NCBI RefSeq assembly: GCF_048564905.1
Contig: NC_132995.1
Span: forward strand, 60,938,639 to 61,002,638
Reading direction: 5' to 3'
From: Vicugna pacos
Taxonomy: Eukaryota; Chordata; Mammalia; Artiodactyla; Camelidae
Length of the DNA stretch: 64,000 nt
Shown here: piece after piece, positions 54,516 through 61,689 of the stretch
How positions within the stretch are numbered: position 1 is the stretch's first letter
How the letters are laid out: each line of letters opens with the position of its first letter
Translations under genes and position numbers: made by a program
Notes under the pieces: generated by a model
What the model was told of the DNA's origin: nothing
Database searches by the model: none
Seen by the model: the letters and a program-made list of their open reading frames with translations, nothing else

Positions 54516-57500
54516 GTAGAATGGAATATTATATAGTCATGAAAATGAATGAAATATTGCTATGTGCTATATGAATGAACCTTGTAAATATATTAAAAGT
54601 CCCTGAATTATACACTTTAAAATGGTTAATTTTGTTATGTGAATTTTACCTCATTAAAAAAAAGCATTCCCAATAGTAATACTCATTGGGTATTTGTAAA
54701 ATTAATCTATATAACATCTTTATTTAAAATACTTTTTTACAAATACAAGAAATCTCTAAGGGAAAAGAATCTCTTTATCATATAGCTATATTGTATTTAA
54801 ATTATGCTTATATTTTGATTCTACTGCATAAATTTATGCCAACCTAGATCTTTTAGAAGTGTTGTTATTTAAAAGTAGTTAAATTGAATTTTACATGTCT
54901 CAATTCTGATTAGACTCATTTCAGTTGTTCAATAACTGCATGTGGCCAATGACTACAGAACTAGATAATACAGGCTTAGGTAATCAGATAATGCTAGGAA
55001 AGACTAGAATTCAGACCTAGAGAAGTTTTCCTGCAGTACTATTGTGGATAAGTCCAATATAGGAAGGGGCAGCATGCAGAGGGAATACTCAGGGTTGGGA
55101 GAAAGGTCTTGTCCTGCGATGGTGTGATTCTGAGTCAGATGCTAAAGGTGCCTAAGTTGGCTATGGGACTTTCTTCTCAATCATCACCCTCTTCCATACC
55201 TGCCGCCGTTAGATGCATATTACCAGGTGTATAGTGACTAAGAGCAGGCATGACTATTATAATGTATAGTCCCTTGAACTTCTTTTCAGATAATTCCTTA
55301 TATATCTTCTTTTCCCCATCCCTTCCACAATGGAAAATTACAGGACAAAGGGTAAAAGAAAGGATCTAAAAGTAAAAAAGATACAGAAGAAAGATAGGAA
55401 AGGAGAAAAATTGCAGAAACAGACATAAAGAACTTATAAGTATGCTCTTAATAAATTAAAAGGTTGAATGAAGTTTTCTTTAAGAGACAGAAAATGTATG
55501 TAAAGATAGAGAAATGTGATATAGAGCAAAGGGACATACCCAAAAGAAAATGCCATTTATTTCAAATTGCCTTCGTTGCTTTCTTTATAGCTGTGCCACT
55601 GCCTACGTTCTACTGGCTGAGGAAGAAGCAACAACTATTGTAGATGCTGAAAGGTTATTTAAACAGGCACTCAAGGCAGGAGAAACAATTTATAGGCGGT
55701 CACAGCAGTGCCAGCACCAGAGTCCTCAGCATGAAGCTCAACTGAGTAAGTGAGTTTGAACTAATTTTCACCAATCTTTTAGTTTCTGCATCTGCCTCTT
55801 CTATGTTGAAAACACAAAACAACAAAAACTTAAAAATCTTAATATTTAGAGGTTTGCTACTTTTCATAAAAGGTAACTAATCTATTTAAGCCAGCAAGAC
55901 AGAAATGTGGTTTATCTATAGAATGCTTGTAGAGAGGAATGGATCTCCTCTGGTTATTGAGAGAGGTGCTGCTGTGAAACTTAACAGTAATTTATTTCAT
56001 GTAAGACTTGGGTTGATCATTGGAGAAACACAATTCAAAAATATTTAAGACTGAAAGATTGAAGAGAGTCTTCTAGTAGTGGTAAGCCGCTGTTACCTTT
56101 ATCCTCACCCTCACTCCGATCAGTAGTAGAGGTGTATCATTTGGTTTTCTCTACAGACTGTGTATATCTCCATGTAGTGCCAGGGCAAGGCCCCTTTAGC
56201 ACAGAAACCAGCCTTATACTTGGTATTGATTCTTTCTTTAGTTGATTTTTCTCTGTGATGAATTGGAGATCCTACAGGCCATAGCAACTGAGGTCTTATC
56301 TTTCCACTCTTAGGGATACTCTCAGTTATGATTGAAACACTTTTACCAAAGATACTAGAATCTGTAATACTGCTTCTTGCTATTTTGTGTGGTCAGAGGG
56401 TTTTAGTTTTGTGATTTTGCCACATAGTGGGCAATAAATTGAAATTTGTTTATATAATGCATTATCTGTTAGCAGTTAAGTTCTAAATCTTTTGTTTGTG
56501 GAAATTAAAATTTGGATAATTTTTTCTCTCTAAACCAAATATTAATTTATATGCTATGTTTCATTAATGCATGTTATTATAACACACAACTGTGGGAATA
56601 TATAATTTTGCAGTCTAGACTAATGAAACCATGTTTTTGAAAAAGTCGTGCCATTTGTCCTTGTATACTCTCAAATATAGTAATGAGCTACTTACAGAAA
56701 TATTTGTTGGTCCTTTCTAGAAGTAGTTTTATAGTTTGTTAGTTACTAGCTGTTGAGCAAAAATTCACACTAGCCATAGAACTTCTGTTTTGAACATCTT
56801 TGTCAGTTAAAATAACAGAGAATATTAAAATAATAGATTTTTTACACAGAAACTTAATAGATTAATGCTATTTCTTCCTTTTGGTGTCTCTTTTTTAGTA
56901 TTAAAATGTACTCGTCGGCACCCGGCTAGCTCAGTCGGTAGAGCATGAGACTCTTAAAATGTACTCGTCAAGTATACATAAATTACTTTATATATACTGT
57001 ACTTAGATTGCTTAATGTTAGAAGCAAAAGTAATTCTATATATATACATTTTTTAAGCTTTTAATGTAAAAACTTCATTTTTAAACATAGAGTAGCATAA
57101 TGAACAGTCATTCAATGTTCATCACCCAAATTCAATAGTTTTTAATATTCTTCCATCCTGACACAATTTAATTTTAATTGAACATTCCAGGGCAAGCAAA
57201 TATATGTTAATGAAATAGCAGATCATAATATGAAAGTGATAGTTTTGTGTGATCTTTTGTTTTTTCAAATAGGGAGAGATACCAACGTACTGGTATATAT
57301 AAAAAGAAGACTGGCAATGTGTGCAAGAAAATTAGGAAGAATAAGAGAAGCAGTAAAAATAATGAGAGACGTAAGTAAATTTGATGACTGGACTTTTGTC
57401 TTTATTCCTTCAAAAACTGAAAATGTGTTTTAAGTTGCCAGTTGTGTTAATGCAGAATCACTGCTTTTTAACTGATAGTTTTTATAACAAGATGCTTATT

Positions 57501-60500
57501 AATATGTATATAGATTTCTTAGAAGTTGAGTGTCCACAATTTTGTTAAGAAACAAAAGAATTTCTACTTAAATGAGTCTGATTCATCTCTATTGAGTTCC
57601 TTTGCTATAATTTTAATCTTTTTTCCTTTTAATATACAGTTAATGAAAGAATTTCCTCCTCTTACCATGTTAAACATCCATGAAAATCTCCTAGAATCAC
57701 TTTTAGAATTACAGGCCTATGCAGATGTTCAAGCAGTCCTAGCAAAGTATGATGGTGAGTGATACTTCTCTTAGTTGATAGTATGGTTAAAGCTTTTTTT
57801 TTTTTCAATTAAATAATCGTAAATGTGATCCTGTTCTAGTATTTCTGTGATTTTTCTCTCCATTCTTACCAGTTGGTATTTAGAATCTGGGGGTACTAGT
57901 TACTATTAAGTATCTTCTTTACCAGTACTTTTGGTAGCAACAGCCTGCAAGGAGGAACTTTTCTTCTGTCGAGATTTATTCGTTTGTTTATTGAGCACCT
58001 AATATGAGTGAGGCCCTTGGAATACGATGGTGAACAAGAAGACATGGACTTAACCCTTTTAGGATTTGCAGTTTAGTGGAACATACAGACAAATGAATAG
58101 TAGTTATATTGAACCATAGCATGTTAGGTAAGATAATTGGAAAAGTACGGGGTGCTATGCAGCTTATTTGTTTTGGAGTGTCAGGGAAGGCTAACAGATT
58201 GCTTAGCAGTACGTAGAAGAGTAATTCAGAATAACATTTTACAATGCTGATTGTAATTTAGTATTTCATCTGATCCTTATAACAATCCTGTGAGATGATA
58301 GGACAAGTATTTTTATTATCTCCAGTTAGTAAATAAGAAAACTGGAGTTGAAGGAGGTTAAGTAATTGGCTAAGGTCTCCTAGCCAGTAGGTGGCAAGCC
58401 TGAACTTAAATTTAGGTGTTCCATTTGTTTGTTTATTCCCGACATTAAGAAGTCATTATATATTGGCTATTTTTATTATTCTACCATAACAGTGCCAGTT
58501 TACCACAGATGAAGTTGGGAGAATTCTTAAGAAGCATAACCTTTCTCCTCATTCTGAGTGAGGCATCCAGCTTCAAAGCTGCAAACATCCTAACTAGCAT
58601 AATATTATTTCTCGTCATATCTTTCACTATAACAGAACACATATAAGTCACTTATTCATACTGTCCTGTTATAAGCTCCTACCCATTAGCTTGGGAATCC
58701 CCATAACTTGGAAAGTTTGAAATGTGTTACACTTGGAAAGAGAAGTTTATTTCTTTTAAACATCTGGAATTCTTAGGAAGTGCTTTAGGATAGTCTAGGC
58801 TCATGGAGATATTTGTGAGAAATTCTTTCCATATGTTACTTATCAGATGCATGGCCTGCATGTGATACTTATGATGAACAAGCTTAGGGACTGAATATGA
58901 AAAATCAGATAGGACCTATTCATTAAAAATAAAGTAAAACTAGCAACTTAGATATGCTTCTGTGTTTTCAGTTATTTTTATGAGTCCTCGGTTTTTAACC
59001 TTTCTAGAATCCTGAAGAAGTGAAAAGGAAATTTACTTCTTTAGTTCTGCATTTGCTGGTAAATTCTGGAATCTAAAAAGAGAGTTCTCTCGTCTTACTC
59101 TCCTGATAACATTATTTTGGGCATTCTTTAAGAAAGAATTTATGTAATTAATTTAATTATAGTTCCCAATTGATTTCTTTTTATTTTATGAAAGAATCAT
59201 AATTTAAGAAAATGTAGAAAATTCAAAAACAGGAAGAATTAAAAATGAAGGTCACCTGTGGTTATATTGCCTAGATTTAACTACTGTTAATTTTTTTTTT
59301 TACATCTTAGTTTTTTTCTGTGAATGGGTTGAGTTTTTACATAGTTCTAACAATACTATGCCTTTTTCCTTGAATAGTATTATTGTAAGCAAATTATTAT
59401 AAACATTTGTTGAGTACTTTTCACCATTCATTGTGTGAGGGCTTTCACAGACATAATTTTATTTAATCTCTGCTAGAAAAGTGCCACTTTTTTATTTTGA
59501 GAAGAGAAAACTGAGGCTATAGAAGTTGCTACTAGTTCAAGGATACATAGGTGGTAAATAGTAGAATCAAGATTCAAACTCAGGTCTTCCAATTACATGT
59601 CCATGTGCATTTACTATTATGTTATATGTATCTGTTGAATTTTTACTGTGAATTATTCTTATTAAAAATTGTCTTAAGATATTTTTTGTGATTCTTACCT
59701 AAGGTGAAAATTATTATTACAGATATAAGCCTACCAAAGTCAGCAGCAATCTGTTATACAGCAGCACTATTGAAAACAAGGACTGTTTCAGATAAGTAAG
59801 TAGTTATGGAAACTACAGTTGTCTTCCACTGACTTTAAACAATGCTTTTGTGGTGGGGGGGAGCATATTTCCTGCTGAATAAGTCTTGATCTTACGGGGC
59901 TTTGAAGGTTCTTATTATGTGGAGTGGAAGGAGTAAGGTTTTTAGAGCTAAGTAAACTTGGGTTCAAATTCAAAGTCTAAAGCATACCAGCTGTGGAACA
60001 CTTTGAGTAAATTAATCAGTTTGAGTTTCTTCCTCATCTGTAAAGTGAGAATAATATAGTAGGGTGGCTGTGTGAGGATTTTGTGTGTTGAATGCGCAAA
60101 GCAATGCTAGATAGAAAGTACAAATAGTACAGAGTAGCTGAGACAGTAGTGATAAAGGTGTATGGTAGGGAAATAGATTTCATGTTATCTGTTCTGAGAT
60201 TATAATTCTCAGTTATTCTGATTTCCTTGTATTTTTGACTGCCCTTGGTGAATTTCTCTTTATTTCACTGGTAAAATATTCAGAAACTAACCAAATGGCC
60301 ACCATTTCTTTCACTTTAGATACTATGCCTTGATATGAATATTAGAATGGAATATTCACAGGCTGTTTCTTCTCAGTGAAAGTTTGATAAGAATATGCTT
60401 CTATTTCATGAGATTCTCTAGATATCGCTGTGCATCATTTCTTATTTTGTTGACTTTCCCAAATCCTTCAATGGATTTCTCCTGAAGGCTTTCTTTACCT

Positions 60501-60832
60501 AAGCTTGAAGATTTTCATTTCTTGCACTGCCTTTCTTTGTATGTTGAACCAAAGGCTTTACTTTCATATTTAGTAGCTATTTGACTTTGGTTTTAGCCAT
60601 CACCAGAAACCTCTGATTCAGGAGGCTAGATTATGTTATGTTATATTATGTTACGTTACATTATGTTACGTTATGTTATTTATTTATTTATTTAAATATT
60701 CATTTCGTCATTTTGTGATTTTCTTACAGATTCTCTCCAGAAACAGCCTCCAGAAGAGGATTAAGCACAGCAGAAATTAATGCTGTGGAAGCAATTCATA
60801 GAGCTGTGGAATTTAATCCTCATGTTCCAAAA
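30919..60832 (+). CDS. ST7L: ST7L, suppressor of tumorigenicity 7-like (coding exons 1-11, 3' end missing)
   Basis: A member of the ST7 family, multipass membrane proteins linked to growth control; the biochemical role is not settled. Eleven plus-strand exons (208, 83, 163, 55, 116, 79, 155, 98, 115, 73 and 103 nt) join to 1248 nt, exactly 416 codons with no stop, against about 575 residues for the human protein. Residues about 43-61 ([19 protein letters not shown]) and 70-103 ([11 protein letters not shown] to GLIFIFEWWYF) look membrane-spanning. A low-complexity Ser/Glu segment follows (about 127-148). A helical, TPR-like region then carries [55 protein letters not shown] and [15 protein letters not shown]. 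The Ala/Pro-rich N terminus and [14 protein letters not shown] stretch identify ST7L rather than ST7. It is divergent from CAPZA1 from a shared promoter; the C-terminal exons lie to the right. Confidence 0.97.
31127..32883 (+). other. ST7L intron 1, no recognised element
   Basis: The first 200 bp are CpG-rich tail of the promoter island. The remainder is AT-rich. A weak L2/MIR-like stretch (AGAGAGCTTGCTGTGTAGTG, near 31770) is the only hint of a repeat. Confidence 0.7.
32884..32966 (+). CDS. ST7L: ST7L coding exon 2
   Basis: Completes Val and encodes [20 protein letters not shown] then LISGLIF. Acceptor cag after a pyrimidine-rich tract, donor gtaagt. It forms the start of the second hydrophobic segment. 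Confidence 0.97.
33480..33660 (+). mobile_element. MIR SINE
   Basis: GGTTTTGGAGCTGGACTAACC, GTGACTTCGAGCAAGTTAACTGAC, TCCAATTTCCTCATCTGTACATTGGGAATAATAATAG. In ST7L intron 2, sense orientation. Confidence 0.88.
34200..34335 (+). mobile_element. MIR SINE
   Basis: TAGAAAAAGCATTGGTCTTGAAATC, TGACTCTGCCACCTACTACCTG, TTGGCCAAATCACATAAATTCTGAGTC, TTTCCTCATTTATAAGGG. The stretch 34340-34990 shows only AT-rich sequence. Confidence 0.85.
34990..35190 (-). mobile_element. MIR SINE
   Basis: GAAGTTCTGAGAGGTTAGAAGTTAAGTGACTTGCCCAAAG, CTAGCTAATATATGGCTGAACTGGGAGTC and ATTCTAACCCTAGTCTAC follow the reversed MIR. Confidence 0.88.
35560..35722 (+). CDS. ST7L: ST7L coding exon 3
   Basis: Encodes [40 protein letters not shown] and [14 protein letters not shown] plus one base. 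FEWWYF and the [11 protein letters not shown] motif are family hallmarks. The Ser-rich tail is the part most divergent from ST7. Acceptor cag, donor gtgact. An ORF continues 14 codons into the intron but has no support as coding sequence. Confidence 0.97.
36590..36860 (-). mobile_element. L2 fragment
   Basis: GGCAGGGAAAGCCTCTGAGAAAG, TTTAAACTGAGCCCTGAAGCACG, GAATATGACATAAATCTGTCCTCAAGAAGC are the reversed L2 3' region, ending just before the SINE at 36876. Confidence 0.7.
36876..36992 (-). mobile_element. Camelid tRNA-SINE
   Basis: Head with A box (complement of CACTCAGCTATACCC), B-box-like GATTCAATTCC and the GGAGGTAATTAGGTTTATTT body. There is almost no poly(A)/poly(T) tail and I could not find a clear duplication. 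It lies in ST7L intron 3, antisense to the gene. Confidence 0.85.
37453..37980 (+). repeat. Left arm of 528-bp inverted repeat around ST7L exon 4
   Basis: The reverse complement of this segment matches 39197-39724 without gaps. I count six mismatches in 528 bp, all transitions, about 98.9% identity. The arm contains part of a plus-strand L2 (from about 37780) and an unassigned segment ending in ACTTTGAGAACCACTG, which resembles a MER5-type terminus. The L2 appears to run past the inner end of the arm, so this may be the older copy. It lies in intron 3. Confidence 0.95.
37780..38370 (+). mobile_element. L2 3' end, interrupted
   Basis: TGGCTCTGCCTCTCACACC, CTTAGAATGTTCTTCATCTGG, AAATGTCACCTCCTTTCTAAAGCCTTCCC, CAGCACTTATCACACAG, then after an unassigned gap (about 38060-38240) ATTCATCTCTGTGCTGTATG, GTACACAGTGACTATACAATAAG. 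Its first 200 bp form the inner part of the left inverted-repeat arm. Confidence 0.75.
38430..38484 (+). CDS. ST7L: ST7L coding exon 4 (55 nt, inside an inverted repeat loop)
   Basis: Encodes [18 protein letters not shown] plus two bases of Arg. The acceptor is strong (long T/C tract, ttttttag). The donor gtatta is weak, departing from consensus at +4 and +5. The length is not a multiple of three, so skipping would shift the frame. The exon lies in the 1216-bp loop between two 528-bp inverted repeat arms. Confidence 0.95.
39045..39135 (-). mobile_element. L2/MIR-like tail
   Basis: TTAATTCATTGAACAAGAAACTC, TTACTATGTATAGGGACTATAC and TCTCTGTGCTTAAGGACTTG resemble a reversed L2 end immediately inside the right inverted-repeat arm. 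Confidence 0.55.
39197..39724 (-). repeat. Right arm of 528-bp inverted repeat around ST7L exon 4
   Basis: Gap-free inverted counterpart of 37453-37980, in intron 4. Similarity stops sharply at both ends: inner flank tttatg against the partner's gttccc, outer flank after gatggt. The spacer between the arms is 1216 bp and contains exon 4. Confidence 0.95.
39994..40147 (-). mobile_element. Camelid tRNA-SINE
   Basis: Complete head, body and A/T-rich tail. The 12-bp duplication caatgtaattta occurs at 39982-39993 and 40148-40159. It lies in ST7L intron 4, 0.3 kb outside the right inverted-repeat arm. Confidence 0.9.
40230..40960 (-). mobile_element. Old L1M 3' fragment
   Basis: TTATTTCCTTAGGGTTGATTTGTAGCTCTGGGATTACTAAATCAAAAGG is the reversed L1M 3' motif. 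A T-run (about 40626-40638) and the segment to 41140 are decayed and only tentatively L1. Confidence 0.6.
41140..42250 (-). mobile_element. L1 3' end with nested SINE
   Basis: TTATTGTGGTATGATTCCTGTACAG, CATTTAGAATGACAATCTCCAGGCCCATCCATGTTGCTGC, CCAGTCATCTGTTGATGGATATTTGGGTTG and GTGGACTTTTTAATGATGGCC are a reversed L1 3' UTR and ORF2 end. The camelid SINE splits it. It ends about 80 bp before ST7L exon 5. Confidence 0.88.
41407..41580 (-). mobile_element. Camelid tRNA-SINE nested in an L1
   Basis: Complete SINE with intact A and B boxes (complements of TTGAGCTATAT and GGGATTGAACCC) and a T-rich tail on the plus strand. The 14-bp duplication gtgtcctttttttt at 41393-41406 and 41581-41594 interrupts an older minus-strand L1, so the SINE is the later arrival. 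Confidence 0.93.
42334..42449 (+). CDS. ST7L: ST7L coding exon 5
   Basis: Completes Arg and encodes [20 protein letters not shown] then [18 protein letters not shown] plus one base. Acceptor aag, donor gtatgt. The [15 protein letters not shown] core is highly conserved in ST7 and ST7L. Confidence 0.97.
42935..43310 (+). mobile_element. L2 3' end
   Basis: TTACTTTCTCTTGGAAGCCGTCTCTGATC, AATTTACTGAACTGTAAGC, AACAGGGACTATATTC and GTATGAATGAATAAATAG follow L2 to its terminus. Confidence 0.8.
43350..43580 (-). mobile_element. MIR SINE
   Basis: CACTTATTATGTGCCAAGCTCTATTCTAAGC, GGTACTATTATCAGTCTCATTTTAAATATAAAGGAACTGAGGC and CTGGCTCTTAACCACTGCACTATT follow the reversed full MIR. Confidence 0.9.
43590..46320 (+). 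other. ST7L intron 5 interior, little recognised
   Basis: Apart from direct repeat copy A near 44.6 kb, this 2.7-kb stretch is AT-rich and shows no element or gene that I can name. The same holds for 46750-47817 up to exon 6. Confidence 0.5.
44570..44690 (+). repeat. Direct repeat copy A
   Basis: About 120 bp from CCAAAATCTTTTAAAAC to CACAATATTTCTATATT that reappears at 46510 with roughly 85% identity, including ATGAAATATTTGGTCAGGTATGC. Flanks differ. Either a local duplication or two fragments of the same L1 family. Confidence 0.8.
46330..46750 (+). mobile_element. Old L1ME-like 3' end, containing direct repeat copy B
   Basis: TCAGTGTTGGTAAGGAAGTAAGG, CAATATTTCTGTATTGGCAAAAAATTGGG and AATTGGTTAAATAAATTACTGTATATACTTAATATG resemble an L1ME 3' UTR. 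Copy B of the direct repeat is at about 46510-46635. Confidence 0.65.
47818..47896 (+). CDS. ST7L: ST7L coding exon 6
   Basis: Completes Val and encodes [20 protein letters not shown] and LELNN plus two bases of Asp. Acceptor cag, donor gtaagt. It begins the helical repeat region. Confidence 0.97.
48500..54665 (+). mobile_element. Nearly full-length old L1 (L1M group), sense to ST7L
   Basis: About 6.2 kb in intron 6. 5'UTR-like sequence occupies about 48.5-49.5 kb, ORF1-like sequence about 49.5-50.5 kb (for example the segment encoding a TIFEEVQ-like start and the ARREKRLF-like block), a spacer, then ORF2-like sequence from about 50.93 kb. The endonuclease part includes peptides such as [18 protein letters not shown]; the reverse transcriptase part includes [20 protein letters not shown]. 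It ends in a 3' UTR (TTATGTGAATTTTACCTC, then A-rich). Both frames are heavily interrupted, so it is inactive. Divergence from remembered consensus suggests a mid-mammalian age. The 5' limit is approximate. Confidence 0.88.
54481..54513 (+). repeat. (TG)n microsatellite
   Basis: Thirty-three bases of uninterrupted TG inside the 3' part of the intron 6 L1, at the place where L1 3' ends often carry a short TA/TG run. Likely polymorphic. Confidence 0.97.
55591..55745 (+). CDS. ST7L: ST7L coding exon 7
   Basis: Encodes [40 protein letters not shown] and [11 protein letters not shown]. Acceptor tag, donor gtaagt. The alternating helix pattern ([21 protein letters not shown]) is TPR-like. The Cys/Gln/His-rich tail is more like ST7L than ST7. 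Confidence 0.97.
56901..56969 (+). repeat. Tailless tRNA-Lys(CTT) 5'-half retropseudogene with target-site duplications
   Basis: A perfect 16-bp direct repeat (TTAAAATGTACTCGTC at 56901-56916 and 56954-56969) brackets a short insert. Bases 56921-56957 are identical to residues 2-38 of tRNA-Lys(CTT) as I remember it, covering acceptor strand, D arm, anticodon 5' arm and CTT anticodon. They are preceded by an extra GGCA. The T arm, 3' half, CCA and poly(A) are absent, so it is not a working tRNA gene. The TTAAAA target fits L1 endonuclease, and the tRNA's own TTAA overlaps the target, suggesting priming by short homology. This fits the known class of tailless tRNA-derived retropseudogenes. Confidence 0.9.
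57273..57370 (+). CDS. ST7L: ST7L coding exon 8
   Basis: Encodes [20 protein letters not shown] then [13 protein letters not shown]. Acceptor tag, donor gtaagt, phase-0 end. [14 protein letters not shown] is another TPR-like helix. Confidence 0.97.
57640..57754 (+). CDS. ST7L: ST7L coding exon 9
   Basis: Encodes [20 protein letters not shown] and [18 protein letters not shown] plus one base. Acceptor cag, donor gtgagt. It is separated from exon 8 by only 269 bp, the shortest intron here. Confidence 0.97.
57970..58105 (-). mobile_element. L2 3' end fragment
   Basis: CGTTTGTTTATTGAGCACCTAATATGAG, GGAATACGATGGTGAACAAG and GCAGTTTAGTGGAACATACAGACAAATGAATAG are a reversed L2 end. ST7L intron 9. 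Confidence 0.75.
58230..58425 (-). mobile_element. MIR SINE
   Basis: CTGATCCTTATAACAATCCTGTGAGATGATAGG, GGAGGTTAAGTAATTGGCTAAGG and GGTGGCAAGCCTGAACTTAAATT follow the reversed MIR. The stretch 58440-59390 shows no recognisable element. Confidence 0.88.
59400..59605 (-). mobile_element. MIR SINE
   Basis: TTTGTTGAGTACTTTTCACC, TTATTTAATCTCTGCTAG, AAAACTGAGGCTATAG and GATTCAAACTCAGGTCTTCC follow the reversed MIR, close to ST7L exon 10. Confidence 0.85.
59723..59795 (+). CDS. ST7L: ST7L coding exon 10
   Basis: Completes Asp and encodes [20 protein letters not shown] then VSD plus two bases of Lys. Acceptor cag, donor gtaagt. Confidence 0.97.
59935..60125 (+). mobile_element. MIR SINE
   Basis: AGAGCTAAGTAAACTTGGGTTCAAATTC, AGTTTCTTCCTCATCTGTAAAGTGAGAATAATATAG and GTGTGAGGATTTTGTG follow MIR. 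ST7L intron 10. Confidence 0.85.
60630..60694 (+). repeat. TTATG/TTACG pentanucleotide repeat
   Basis: Imperfect array of TTATG, TTACG, TTATA and TTACA units merging into (TTTA)n, ending 36 bp before ST7L exon 11. It contains unmethylated-looking CpGs in some units; instability is possible. Confidence 0.85.
60730..60832 (+). CDS. ST7L: ST7L coding exon 11
   Basis: Completes Lys and encodes [20 protein letters not shown] and [14 protein letters not shown], ending in phase 0 with donor gtaaga. It is the last ST7L exon in the window; in family members the next residues are YLLEMKSLILPPEH. Confidence 0.97.
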
Positions 60833-61689
60833 GTAAGAAATTGTCTAATGGAAATGTTACTTTTATTTAGTTAATCAAACTGATAACAGTGCATAGACCA
60901 AAGTTTGGGTCTCCATAATTTGAGGCAGAATTGTTTTAGTCTGCTATATTTTGATGCTTAGTGTTTGCCTTAAAGGGGATGTTAAAAGGCATGTAGAAAA
61001 GTGGATAGGAGCAGTATTTCACTATAGGTTTTATCATTGCTGTCAAAATAAAATTTGAAGTGTGTTTACTTAGCTGTTCCTTTTGCTATAGTTATAGAGA
61101 AGAGATAAAATGACTTGGTCCTACTAAAAGATCATTCTTATTTCAGATCACCAAATTAAATTTCCTATTACTGTTAAAGCTTTTTATATCTAGACAGATG
61201 CCTGGGTTTTGAATGAGGGCTGGGTAGACAAAGACTGAAGACAAATACACTAAAGTAATCAATAATAGGAAACAGGTGTGGAAGTTCCCAGAAAAACTGT
61301 TGAGTTGATGTTATTTAGTTATTTAGTCCCAGATGAAACTGTATTCATCTCATTTGTCTTTATATTGTACACCTTGCAGACGCACAGATTATCACCCAAG
61401 ATTAAATTTGGGGTTTTAAAAACAATGCCCCAAGTTAGGAAGTACAGAATATTCCAGAATATGCCTTTATTACAAAATGTAATTGTAACTATTGATTCCC
61501 ATATAGTGTCTGTTAGTAGAATTTGGAATCTAGTAAACATTAAAGGATTAATCCCTAAAAGATAATCTCCAAGAAACAGAAATTGAAAGTCTGTTAGAGT
61601 AGGTAAAGACAGAGTGAAGAATATTACTGAAGTCTAAGTATGAGAGTCAACAAATGTTTATACCATTCTCTTACTAAGTGACATTGGTT

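Noticed and set aside
56917-56957. Functional tRNA-Lys gene
   Set aside because: Only the 5' half is present; the T arm, 3' acceptor strand and B box are missing.
61278-61565. 95-codon open frame after ST7L exon 11
   Set aside because: AT-rich intronic sequence, not similar to the expected next ST7L residues, with an overlapping minus-strand frame of equal quality.
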